Source of the DNA: an uncultured Oscillospiraceae bacterium
GTDB lineage: Bacteria; Bacillota; Clostridia; Oscillospirales; Acutalibacteraceae
Direction: 5' to 3'
DNA: 12,378 nucleotides
NCBI GenBank assembly: GCA_958448165.1
Contig: CAUDCW010000031.1
Span: 1-12,378 of the forward strand
Under the pieces are notes generated by a model, which worked only from the letters and a program-made list of their open reading frames with translations, made no database searches and was not told the DNA's origin. This document shows positions 4,978 through 11,541 of the stretch, in pieces (position 1 is the first letter of the stretch; each line of letters begins with the position of its first letter). Made by a program: the position numbers and the translations under genes.

Positions 4978-6039
4978 TTAAGCAGCCTTTTCTATGGCTG
5001 CCTCTGCCAGCGTTTCTATTTTCTTTCGTAGGTTGTAGCTGTCGGCGTGTCCTGCGTGTCCCGTCCAGCTCTGTATGCTCTTTTGTAACTGTTCTTTTGT
5101 GATTTTACCGCTCTCGCACTTCTTGATAGTACGCTTTATGCGCTTTATGCTGTCCTTTCGTACTTTCCTGTGCGTTGCCCTGTGTTTGTAGCCTACAAAG
5201 TCTATACCGTTCTTTGCTGCCAGCATGGTAGTTTTCGGGTTAAACTCTAACTTAAGCTCTTCCCGTAAGAATTGCTCTATCCGTGCAAGCCAGTTGCGCA
5301 GCTGTTCCTTGTCTGGGCTTAATATTACAAAGTCGTCCATATAGCGTATGTATGCCTCTACGCCCAGCTCATGCTTGATAAACTGGTCTAATGCGTCCAG
5401 ATAGATATTTGCAAATAACTGACTGGTAAGGTTTCCTACTGGTATCCCTACGCCGTCCGGCATATTGCCGTTGTGGTCTATTATCCTGTCCAGCAATGCC
5501 AGTACCCCAGCGTCTTTTATAACCTTACGTATTTCAGTTTTTAATACCGCATGGTCTATGCTTTGGAAATAGTGGTGTATATCTGCCTTGATAGCATAAA
5601 GCGGCTGGTCTGGGTGGTATTTGTTCCACTCATACAGCCACTCTTTTAGCGTATCAGACGCAGCGTGCATACCTTTACCTTTCCGACAGGCGTAAGACTG
5701 CGATATAAACTGCTTATCAAATATAGGCTCTAACACGTTGTTTATGGCGTGCTGTACCACCCTGTCATAGAACGGCAGCGCCATTATCTGCCGCTCTTTC
5801 GGTTCGTACACCTTAAAGTAATGGTATTTGCTTGGTTCATAGGCAAGGTTTATAATATCTTCCCGCACCTTGTCTAAGTTTTCCTCTTTGTCTTTCGTAA
5901 AAATCAGTACGTCTTTTCTGTGGCGTTTACACTTTCTGGCTTTGTTATAGGCTTTCTGTACGTTTCCATAGTCGCCCATAGCCTCTAAAAGCGTAATGCG
6001 CCGCCCGTCCTTATTGGTAATGTATCCTACTCTCTTCAA
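4978..6039 (-). CDS. DGR reverse transcriptase
   Basis: The 353-residue protein is the error-prone polymerase of the retroelement. It copies the TR RNA, inserts random bases opposite adenines, and the cDNA replaces the VR. Visible motifs in order: RQIMALPFYDRVVQHAI (83-99), QSYACRKGKGMHAA (114-127), the first catalytic aspartate D153 in KADIHHYFQSIDH, motif 4 GIPVGNLTSQLFANIYL (198-214) with the SQ signature of DGR enzymes rather than the SP of group II intron RTs, the active-site YMDD (233-236), and NGIDFVGY (277-284). A basic thumb-like segment follows. There is no maturase or endonuclease domain, as expected. The start is TTG at 6039, chosen because AGGAG lies eight bases upstream and no better ATG is near. 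It sits 3' of the TR, in the order target-avd-TR-RT of Bordetella phage BPP-1. Confidence 0.96.
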   Translation of the reverse strand: MKRVGYITNKDGRRITLLEAMGDYGNVQKAYNKARKCKRHRKDVLIFTKDKEENLDKVREDIINLAYEPSKYHYFKVYEPKERQIMALPFYDRVVQHAINNVLEPIFDKQFISQSYACRKGKGMHAASDTLKEWLYEWNKYHPDQPLYAIKADIHHYFQSIDHAVLKTEIRKVIKDAGVLALLDRIIDHNGNMPDGVGIPVGNLTSQLFANIYLDALDQFIKHELGVEAYIRYMDDFVILSPDKEQLRNWLARIEQFLREELKLEFNPKTTMLAAKNGIDFVGYKHRATHRKVRKDSIKRIKRTIKKCESGKITKEQLQKSIQSWTGHAGHADSYNLRKKIETLAEAAIEKAA

Positions 6040-6209
6040 GTATTAAGCTCCTGCCTTTCGCCGTAGCTACTAACCAGCAGCCGTATTTTTTCTCTTTGCC
6101 TCACGGCGGGACAGCCGCTCTGACTATAGGATATTAAACACTCGGTCTTATCCCTTTCTAAGTCCTTGCCAGTATTCCGTAGAACTCTGTGCCTGTAATG
6201 TTCTCACTA
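6040..6209 (-). ncRNA. TR-to-RT spacer, probable 3' part of the DGR template RNA
   Basis: These 170 bases between the TR and the RT carry no gene of their own. In BPP-1 the RNA just 3' of the TR is needed to prime cDNA synthesis and bind RT-Avd, and it has a similar length. Here a small CGGC/GCCG hairpin (6104-6117) is visible, but I did not fold the full RNA. On the minus strand the frame of the TR stays open into this spacer as far as a TAA near 6145. The function is inferred from position and family knowledge. Confidence 0.6.
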
Positions 6210-6335
6210 AGTCACACGCCCCACGAGCGCCAATGTTCGTATTGACATTCCACGGGTAATTGTTGCAATTCACGGCACGAGCGCCGCAATTCGCCCCATT
6301 GTTCCAGTTGCCGCCCGCTATCAGCGCCGCCAGAG
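6210..6335 (-). repeat. DGR template repeat (TR)
   Basis: This 126-bp segment matches the VR at 6771-6896 with 12 substitutions and no gaps. All 12 are at positions that are A in the coding-strand TR (plus positions 6236, 6240, 6243, 6248, 6249, 6257, 6263, 6269, 6270, 6302, 6308 and 6309, all T on the plus strand). The TR holds 26 adenines; the 100 other positions are identical to the VR. Read in the VR frame it encodes GGNWNNGANCGARAV and then NCNNYPWNVNTNIGARGACD, rich in AAY codons. AAY, TAC, ACG, ATA, ATT and GAC are the only adenine-containing codons, and none can mutate to a stop through its adenines. Confidence 0.97.
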
Positions 6336-6365
6336 GCTGTAAGTAAGCAGCTGCCCCATATCCTG

Positions 6366-6722
6366 CTATTTTCTGGTCTTTACCTCTTCTATCAGTTCGC
6401 CCAGCATAACGCCTATTTCTTTCAGCTTGCGGCAGCTCTCGCCGTAGTGCCGTGCGTTCATAGCGCTATACTTCAAGTCATGCGCCAGCCGCAGCAATTC
6501 TTTACTTTCCTGCAATGCCGTATCTACCGTGTATAAGTGGCTTTTCGTCGCCGTCTTATCCCACTTCATAACCTCTTGCAGCATTTCAAGAATTGCGTTT
6601 CTGGTCGCCGTCTGTAAGCTGAATTTCTCATACTTCGGGTACTTCGTAAGTAGAGGATAGATATATAGCAGAAAATCGTATATTTTCTGGTGTATAATAT
6701 CTGTTTTTGTCTGTATGTCCAT
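6366..6722 (-). CDS. avd: Avd, accessory variability determinant of the DGR
   Basis: The 118-residue protein is all alpha-helical with a YIYPLLTKYPKYEKFSL signature (about 19-36), a basic middle, and an MNARHYGESCRKLKEIGVMLGELIEEV final helix. It matches the four-helix-bundle Avd family in length and pattern. In BPP-1, Avd forms a positively charged pentamer that binds the reverse transcriptase and template RNA and is required for mutagenic retrohoming. Its place between the VR-bearing target and the TR is the standard order. The start has GGGGGTAAGG a few bases upstream. The stop is 30 bases from the TR edge. Confidence 0.93.
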   Translation of the reverse strand: MDIQTKTDIIHQKIYDFLLYIYPLLTKYPKYEKFSLQTATRNAILEMLQEVMKWDKTATKSHLYTVDTALQESKELLRLAHDLKYSAMNARHYGESCRKLKEIGVMLGELIEEVKTRK

Positions 6723-6740
6723 GCCTTACCCCCGTTTATC

Positions 6741-6761
6741 CGGCTGGGCTTTCGCCCGCCG
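6741..6761 (-). promoter_or_regulatory. DGR retrohoming hairpin (GAAA tetraloop) just after the VR
   Basis: Two bases past the target stop codon, the minus strand forms CGGCGGGC-GAAA-GCCC, then a single bulged A, then GCCG, giving an 8-bp stem. In BPP-1 an 8-bp inverted repeat with a GRNA tetraloop lies a few bases downstream of the VR and is needed for efficient target recognition. Size, loop and position agree here. It lies 9 bp from the end of VR homology at 6771. Confidence 0.8.
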
Positions 6762-6762
6762 T

Positions 6763-7905
6763 CTACAGAGAGTCACACGCCCCACGAGCGCCAATGCTCG
6801 CATAGACACCCCACGGGCAATTGCTGCAAAGCACGGCACGAGCGCCGCAATTCGCCCCATTGATCCAGCGGCCGCCCGCTATCAGCGCCGCCAGAGAATA
6901 TGCGTAATACTGGTAAATGTTACCAACGTCGTAAGACTTCTCGCCTGTGTTCAATGGGCTTTTCTCGTCCCAGCCCCACGTTACGCTTGCGTGGTAGTCT
7001 GCATTTGTGGCGTGTTCCGCTCTTGTAATAAGCTCGTCCAGCCACTCCCAGACACGCCCCACGGCATCTACAACGCCCACGGAAGAAACGGCATTTACCA
7101 CGCTGCCTGTTACACCTCTGCCTGTATTGCTGGTGGCGCTCCATGCGTTTGTATTTGCGTTATCCAGTCCGGCAGGGCTGCCAAAAGCATAAGCGCAAAA
7201 TTCGGCATAGTTCGGCAGGCGTTTACCGCTCTTTGCCAGACGTTCTACAAAGTTGTACCAGTTCATGCTTTCTGTGCCCGTCATAGGTGCGCAGCCGTAC
7301 TCTGATTTCAAGCCCTTTGCTCCGTCGTCAGAATTAAGGTAAATATCTACCCATGTGCCACCGCCTAAATATACCATACCCTCTGGGCTGCATTTCGGGC
7401 GGTGTCCCAGTGTCCATACAGAACGTGGTACAATGCCGTTGCTTACTGCACTTTCCCAGCCTGTGCCAAAAATAACACTGCTGCCATTAAGCGGCTGTAA
7501 ATTGCTGTCCACCTTGCGGCAGCGTCCATAATGAAAGCCGCCGATTTTACGGCTGTTTGTAGTGTTCCAGCCTGTCGGGTATGTAGAGTTAAGGGAAATT
7601 ACGTATTTCTCGTCTGCGCTGTCAATTCTGCTGTCGCAGATATATACGTAATAGTCCTTACCTACCGCAAAAGCGCTGCCTGCGTCCAGATTAGCAGCCG
7701 TAAGAATTGTATTTGCTGTCTTGAAAATTCCATCGCCGCCCACGGCAATTACGCAACCCTCTACTACGGTCAGCTCATTTGCTCCGCTGGCGTAAATGTA
7801 CTCATTGCTCGGTGCTACAATATCGCTGATTGTAGCCATTTTATTTACGTTCAAAAGCGCCCTTGCGTCGGTCTTTGTAACGTCGTCCACTAATAATCTA
7901 CTCAT
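6763..7905 (-). CDS. DGR-diversified receptor-binding tail protein (C-type-lectin/FGE-like fold)
   Basis: This 380-residue protein is the target of the retroelement and probably the host-binding tip of the tail. The N-terminal 110 residues look like a beta-rich attachment region. The C-terminal part carries the formylglycine-generating-enzyme-type lectin fold: a GTWVDIYLNSDDG segment, RLPNYAEFCAYAFGSP (about 234-249), NAWSATSNTGRGVTG, and VGRVWEWLDEL (about 287-297). The VR fills residues about 338-378. Residues changed from the template are 346 (N to R), 348 (N to I), 359 (N to L), 361 (N to S), 363 (Y to C), 366 (N to G), 368 (N to Y), 369 (T to A) and 370 (N to S). Invariant Trp, Gly, Arg and Cys codons lack adenine in the TR. 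Its ATG overlaps the stop of the 145-residue gene by 8 bases; AGGAG is 12 bases upstream. Confidence 0.94.
   Translation of the reverse strand: MSRLLVDDVTKTDARALLNVNKMATISDIVAPSNEYIYASGANELTVVEGCVIAVGGDGIFKTANTILTAANLDAGSAFAVGKDYYVYICDSRIDSADEKYVISLNSTYPTGWNTTNSRKIGGFHYGRCRKVDSNLQPLNGSSVIFGTGWESAVSNGIVPRSVWTLGHRPKCSPEGMVYLGGGTWVDIYLNSDDGAKGLKSEYGCAPMTGTESMNWYNFVERLAKSGKRLPNYAEFCAYAFGSPAGLDNANTNAWSATSNTGRGVTGSVVNAVSSVGVVDAVGRVWEWLDELITRAEHATNADYHASVTWGWDEKSPLNTGEKSYDVGNIYQYYAYSLAALIAGGRWINGANCGARAVLCSNCPWGVYASIGARGACDSL
6771..6896 (-). repeat. DGR variable repeat (VR) at the 3' end of the target gene
   Basis: This is the 126-bp partner of the TR at 6210-6335, offset by 561 bp. The last 26 bases on the coding strand (6771-6796) are identical to the TR and GC-rich, and serve as the likely initiation of mutagenic homology (IMH). 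All 12 differences from the TR fall in nine codons of the surface loop. The VR ends eight bases before the edge of the stop codon. Confidence 0.97.
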
Positions 7906-8335
7906 ACTGCTTTAATACTCCTTTCAGTGCTGCAATGTCGTCTGTTGTCATTCCTGCCACGGTGTCTGTGCGTTCCAGCGCAATTACCTTGCAGCCCGCT
8001 TTTACCGCTTTTGAAAGTGTAAGGGCTGTTCTGTCGTTTCCCGCCTCTCCTGCTGCCGCTGCCTCGTCGGTCTGGATATGTGTTACTCCCTGCACCGTGC
8101 CGGATACGTCGCCCGCTACAAATTTCATACCTACCGCTGCCTCGTCGCAGTAATATACCGTAACCGCCTTTTTCTCTTCCTCTACAGCTGCTACGCCGCA
8201 CTCAATATAACGCTGGTTCTCTGCGCTCTCGATTTTCGCCAGCAAATCTGCTGCCGCCAGTTCTCCGCTTGCTACCATAGCAAGGCAGTTGTAATAATCC
8301 TCTTTTGTCTTTAATACTTTAGGAAATCCTTTCAT
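7898..8335 (-). CDS. conserved-looking phage protein upstream of the DGR target (unknown function)
   Basis: The 145-residue protein starts MKGFPKVLKTKEDYYNCLAM. A helical N-terminal 40 residues are followed by a short strand-rich region (KKAVTVYYCDEAAVGMKFV) and a helical C-terminus (MTTDDIAALKGVLKQYE). No membrane segment or signal peptide is present. Its last codons and TAG overlap the ATG of the receptor-binding protein, so the two are translated together. That coupling suggests a partner of the fibre, such as an assembly chaperone or a connector to the baseplate; this is inference. The ribosome binding site is AAAGGCGG. Confidence 0.8.
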   Translation of the reverse strand: MKGFPKVLKTKEDYYNCLAMVASGELAAADLLAKIESAENQRYIECGVAAVEEEKKAVTVYYCDEAAVGMKFVAGDVSGTVQGVTHIQTDEAAAAGEAGNDRTALTLSKAVKAGCKVIALERTDTVAGMTTDDIAALKGVLKQYE

Positions 8336-8349
8336 GGTCTGCCGCCTTT

Positions 8350-9486
8350 CTAAAATGTATTTGCAAGATAGGAATTACCCACGTAAGTAGCCCCTAACAC
8401 TGCCGTTTCTACTGTTCTTTCGTAATGCTGGCTCATGTATGCTGCACCCATGTAACACAATCCCAGTACAGCATCATGCTTATAGTCAATGCCCCAGCCG
8501 CTTTCTACTCTCTTAAGTCGCTCGTCCAGCGCTGCTATTGCCTCTTTGGTTTCTTTCGTGCCTGCCTCTGCCTGCTTTTTCACTTCCTGCATGGCTGCTG
8601 CCAGCTCTTCAATTTGCAGTTGCAGGCTGCCTGCTATGTCCTCGCCCAGCTTGTCCTTGATACTCTCAAACCATGTGTTAAATTCGTTTTCAGCGTCCGA
8701 CTGGAATAGCTTAATTTTTGCCATAAATTCTGTATAGGCGCTTAAAAGTTCCTTGTCCCAGTTGTCAAGCGTGCTTTCAAAACTGCTGTATCTTTCGTTA
8801 AACTGGCTCTCATACTGCGCAAATAAGCCCTCTGTCTTGCTTACGTAGCTGTCATATACGCCCGCAATCTCTGTAAGGTACTTTTCCATACTCTGCTTAT
8901 ATGCGCTGAACTCGTCCAGCACGGCTGCGCTGTAGGTGTTGAAAAAGTCCGTAAACTGCTTTGTAAGCACGCTTGCGTCTATCTCTTCCACCGTTCCTGT
9001 TACAATGCCGCAGACTGCGCTATTAAACCGCTGGTCTGTGATGTTCTGCGTCTGTATCCTTGTTACGCCCTTGCCTACGTAAATATCTGCAAGCGCAAGC
9101 TCCCATATTTCCGTAGTGCGTGTTACTGCCGTTGCTGTCGGCTTTGCAGACGGTGTGCCTTTCAGCACCGCAATATACATATCTCTTTGCGGCAAATCCC
9201 AGCGAACTACTACCCTGTCCACCCTGTTAAGCGCTCCCTCTGCCGTATCCAGTGTTACGCTAAGCGTTGCAGGATTTCTAAAGGCGTAGCCGTTGATAAA
9301 GGCATAGCCTGCATTTACTCTTATTTCCATGCCGCTGTAAGCTACTACCTGTAGCCCGTCGCTTGGCTTTGGAAAAATGCCGTTTGCAATGAAAGTAGCA
9401 AAGTACCACGCCCAATCCTCGGCTTTATATACCCTGTCGTACTCTCCGTCTACTGCCACGGCATTAAACGGTAAGCTGTTTGCCAT
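8350..9486 (-). CDS. baseplate/tail-fibre structural protein with long coiled coil
   Basis: The 378-residue protein has an N-terminal domain (about 1-170) with the pattern of phage baseplate or upper fibre proteins: DRVYKAEDWAWYFATFIANG, then GYAFINGYAFRNPATL and NRVDRVVVRWDL. Residues about 185-345 are predominantly helical with many aromatic and charged repeats (FNERYSSFESTLDNWDKEL), as in trimeric fibre shafts, and end in a clear coiled coil (KEAIAALDERLKRVE). The C-terminal 40 residues hold two similar stretches (AVLGLCYMGAAYMS and AVLGATYVGNSYLA). It follows the Gp37-like gene by five bases and precedes the receptor-binding genes, so it probably connects the tail tip to the DGR-diversified protein. 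Confidence 0.75.
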   Translation of the reverse strand: MANSLPFNAVAVDGEYDRVYKAEDWAWYFATFIANGIFPKPSDGLQVVAYSGMEIRVNAGYAFINGYAFRNPATLSVTLDTAEGALNRVDRVVVRWDLPQRDMYIAVLKGTPSAKPTATAVTRTTEIWELALADIYVGKGVTRIQTQNITDQRFNSAVCGIVTGTVEEIDASVLTKQFTDFFNTYSAAVLDEFSAYKQSMEKYLTEIAGVYDSYVSKTEGLFAQYESQFNERYSSFESTLDNWDKELLSAYTEFMAKIKLFQSDAENEFNTWFESIKDKLGEDIAGSLQLQIEELAAAMQEVKKQAEAGTKETKEAIAALDERLKRVESGWGIDYKHDAVLGLCYMGAAYMSQHYERTVETAVLGATYVGNSYLANTF

Positions 9487-9491
9487 TTCTG

Positions 9492-10646
9492 CTACCTCAC
9501 TTTCCTAATCTGGTCTACCAGCGTCGGCAGGCTGTCGCCAAAGGTCGCCTCTATGGTTTCCTCGCCTTTCTGGTATGTTTCCGTTACTTCTGTAATACGT
9601 GCATCTATCTGTATGCCCCACTTGGTTTCTTTGCAAGTAATACGGTCGCCTAAATCAAAATCAGCCTTAAATTTTAAGTTTGAATTTGTATTTATGGTGC
9701 TTACAAAATTTATGTTCTTGCCGTAGTTTTCCAGCTCTGCGCTGCCTCTCGTTTTCAGCATTGCAATATAGGTATTCAGCGGTATTGTTACCTCTGTTTC
9801 CCCCTGCTGGTACTTTCTGGCAATGTCCGTAGCGTCGCAGAATACCTCTACTAAATCCAGCCCCGTTGCGCCCTCGCCGTCCACTGTGGTTACTGGCTGG
9901 CTGCCGTCGTCGTCAGCTGCTCCCTGCACATAAATAAAGTTGCCGTAGTTCTCTATACTGGCTGTATATTCCTGCTCGTTGACATTATCAAAATCTCTTG
10001 AAAATATGCAGGGTGTGTTACCCTCGGTATTTGTGGCTGTAAGGTCATTGCCCTTATACAGATAAAAGCCAAACAGTCTCTCTCTTTCGTTAAGCAGAAT
10101 GTCATAGCCCAGCTTTCCAGCCTGCGCCCTTGCCTTTACTTCCTGCCCCAGTTGTGCGTATACCTCGTTTGCATATTCAACCGCCACGCCGTCTATGGTT
10201 TCCTGCGCCAGAAATGTAAGCAATGGAAAACGCCGCTTTGTTCCTGCTGCGCTGCCGCAGTTGTTTTTTACCATAAGATTTATAAGATACTGGTTTGTAC
10301 CCGTCGCCACAATCTGCGGATAAATGCAGCGCTTATTAAGCCACCAGCTAAGCATATAGCCTTGTGCCTCTAACTGCTCTAAGCCGTTCTCGTCTTTGGT
10401 AATGTGTACGTAGGTTATCTGCGCTGCCCTGCGCCATACGCCGCCGTCGGCGGTCTTTACTTCCTTTTTTCCGTCGTGCTTGGTTATTAAGTTACCCTCT
10501 ACCAGCAAACGGCTGTTATTGTCCGTAATCGGCGCAAGCAGGCTAAAAGTTCCTACGTCAAAATACTTTGTATGCCATAGCAGGCTTGCCAGCTCGTCTA
10601 TAGCTCCCAGCGGCTGTACTGTCTTGTCGAATACTCTAAGCTCCAT
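9492..10646 (-). CDS. siphovirus Gp37-like tail-associated protein (Tal-like)
   Basis: The 384-residue protein matches the pattern of the ReqiPepy6 Gp37-like family. It has an N-terminal segment MELRVFDKTVQPLGAID, an LLWHTKYFDVGTFSLLAP motif, a central QGYMLSWWLNKR segment, and a C-terminal LGDRITCKETKWGIQIDARI beta-rich region. These proteins sit below the distal tail protein and form the core of the baseplate. The gene is preceded by AGGAG and starts four bases after the Dit stop. No peptidase motif is visible at the C-terminus, so I do not call it an endopeptidase. Confidence 0.85.
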   Translation of the reverse strand: MELRVFDKTVQPLGAIDELASLLWHTKYFDVGTFSLLAPITDNNSRLLVEGNLITKHDGKKEVKTADGGVWRRAAQITYVHITKDENGLEQLEAQGYMLSWWLNKRCIYPQIVATGTNQYLINLMVKNNCGSAAGTKRRFPLLTFLAQETIDGVAVEYANEVYAQLGQEVKARAQAGKLGYDILLNERERLFGFYLYKGNDLTATNTEGNTPCIFSRDFDNVNEQEYTASIENYGNFIYVQGAADDDGSQPVTTVDGEGATGLDLVEVFCDATDIARKYQQGETEVTIPLNTYIAMLKTRGSAELENYGKNINFVSTINTNSNLKFKADFDLGDRITCKETKWGIQIDARITEVTETYQKGEETIEATFGDSLPTLVDQIRKVR

Positions 10647-10650
10647 ACCG

Positions 10651-11538
10651 TCACACTCCTAAAAATTCCTTGCTGTAGAATATGGATACTTCCAGAGAAT
10701 TTACGCCGCTGGCTGCATCATACCTAAACATATTGTCGCCTATGGCAAGCTGCATAAATGTACTGTCTACATCAATGTAGCGGAAATAGTCGGTTTCTAC
10801 GCCGTCCCTTATCAGCTTAGCGCCCTTGCTGCCGTACTTCGTGTTAATCTCTATCACGTCGCCCGTTTTCATAGTGGCGTTAATCTGTATAAATTCCTCG
10901 GTATCCACATTAAGCAGTATCGGGTTTGAAACTGTCCCCAGTGCTGTAAACCTTATCCTCATTCCTGTTGATACGTCGCCCTCGTTGTAGCAGTCCACTA
11001 TTACGCTTTCCGCTCGGTATCCGTATATCATGCTCTTTGTGCTGTCCTTTTCGATAACGCAAGGGAAATGCCACGCAGCCACCCAGCTTGCTATATCCTC
11101 TTTTGTTTCTTCCTCTTCCCGCCAGAACGGGTTAAGGCACTCTATTTGTAAATCAAACTCATAAAGTACCTCTTTCTTTAGTATCTTAGGCTCTCCATAC
11201 GCCCTGCAATCAATCACACGCTTAAAGCCGCCGTACTCATACACCAGCGTAGCACTAAGCTCTGGGTTAAATATCTTAAGCATACGGCGGCGCAGTTCCA
11301 ATGCCTGCGCCTTGTCCCGTGTGTTGATATGTCCCACTACGTCTATGTCCCTCGCCTCGATACGCTGCCCTACGTAGGTGTCGCCGTGCTGTCCCATACT
11401 GTTTGTGCTGTAAATGACGCTCGTAACGCCGGAAATGCCCTCTACGTCTTTACTTATATTGCAATGGTATACGCTGTCTACTCCCAGCTCTAACCGCTCG
11501 CCCCTTGAATTTATGTAAGTCAGTTTTTCATTTTCCAT
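10651..11538 (-). CDS. distal tail protein (Dit)
   Basis: The 295-residue protein fits the siphovirus Dit family. The N-terminal part contains GISGVTSVIYSTNSMGQHGDTYVG and RIEARDIDVVGHI, then ALELRRRMLKIFNP, and ends its first half with LQIECLNPFW, a typical boundary motif. The second half (about 150-295) is a beta-rich, galectin-like accessory domain ending NSLEVSIFYSKEFLGV. Dit forms the ring at the end of the tail tube to which the baseplate attaches. It begins three bases after the tape-measure stop, and the order tape measure-Dit-Tal is conserved in siphoviruses of Gram-positive hosts. Confidence 0.9.
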   Translation of the reverse strand: MENEKLTYINSRGERLELGVDSVYHCNISKDVEGISGVTSVIYSTNSMGQHGDTYVGQRIEARDIDVVGHINTRDKAQALELRRRMLKIFNPELSATLVYEYGGFKRVIDCRAYGEPKILKKEVLYEFDLQIECLNPFWREEEETKEDIASWVAAWHFPCVIEKDSTKSMIYGYRAESVIVDCYNEGDVSTGMRIRFTALGTVSNPILLNVDTEEFIQINATMKTGDVIEINTKYGSKGAKLIRDGVETDYFRYIDVDSTFMQLAIGDNMFRYDAASGVNSLEVSIFYSKEFLGV

Positions 11539-11541
11539 GTG

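Noticed and set aside
6715..7305. Plus-strand frame of 196 residues over the VR
   Set aside because: It is an antisense shadow of the receptor-binding gene; its openness follows from GC-rich codons on the other strand.
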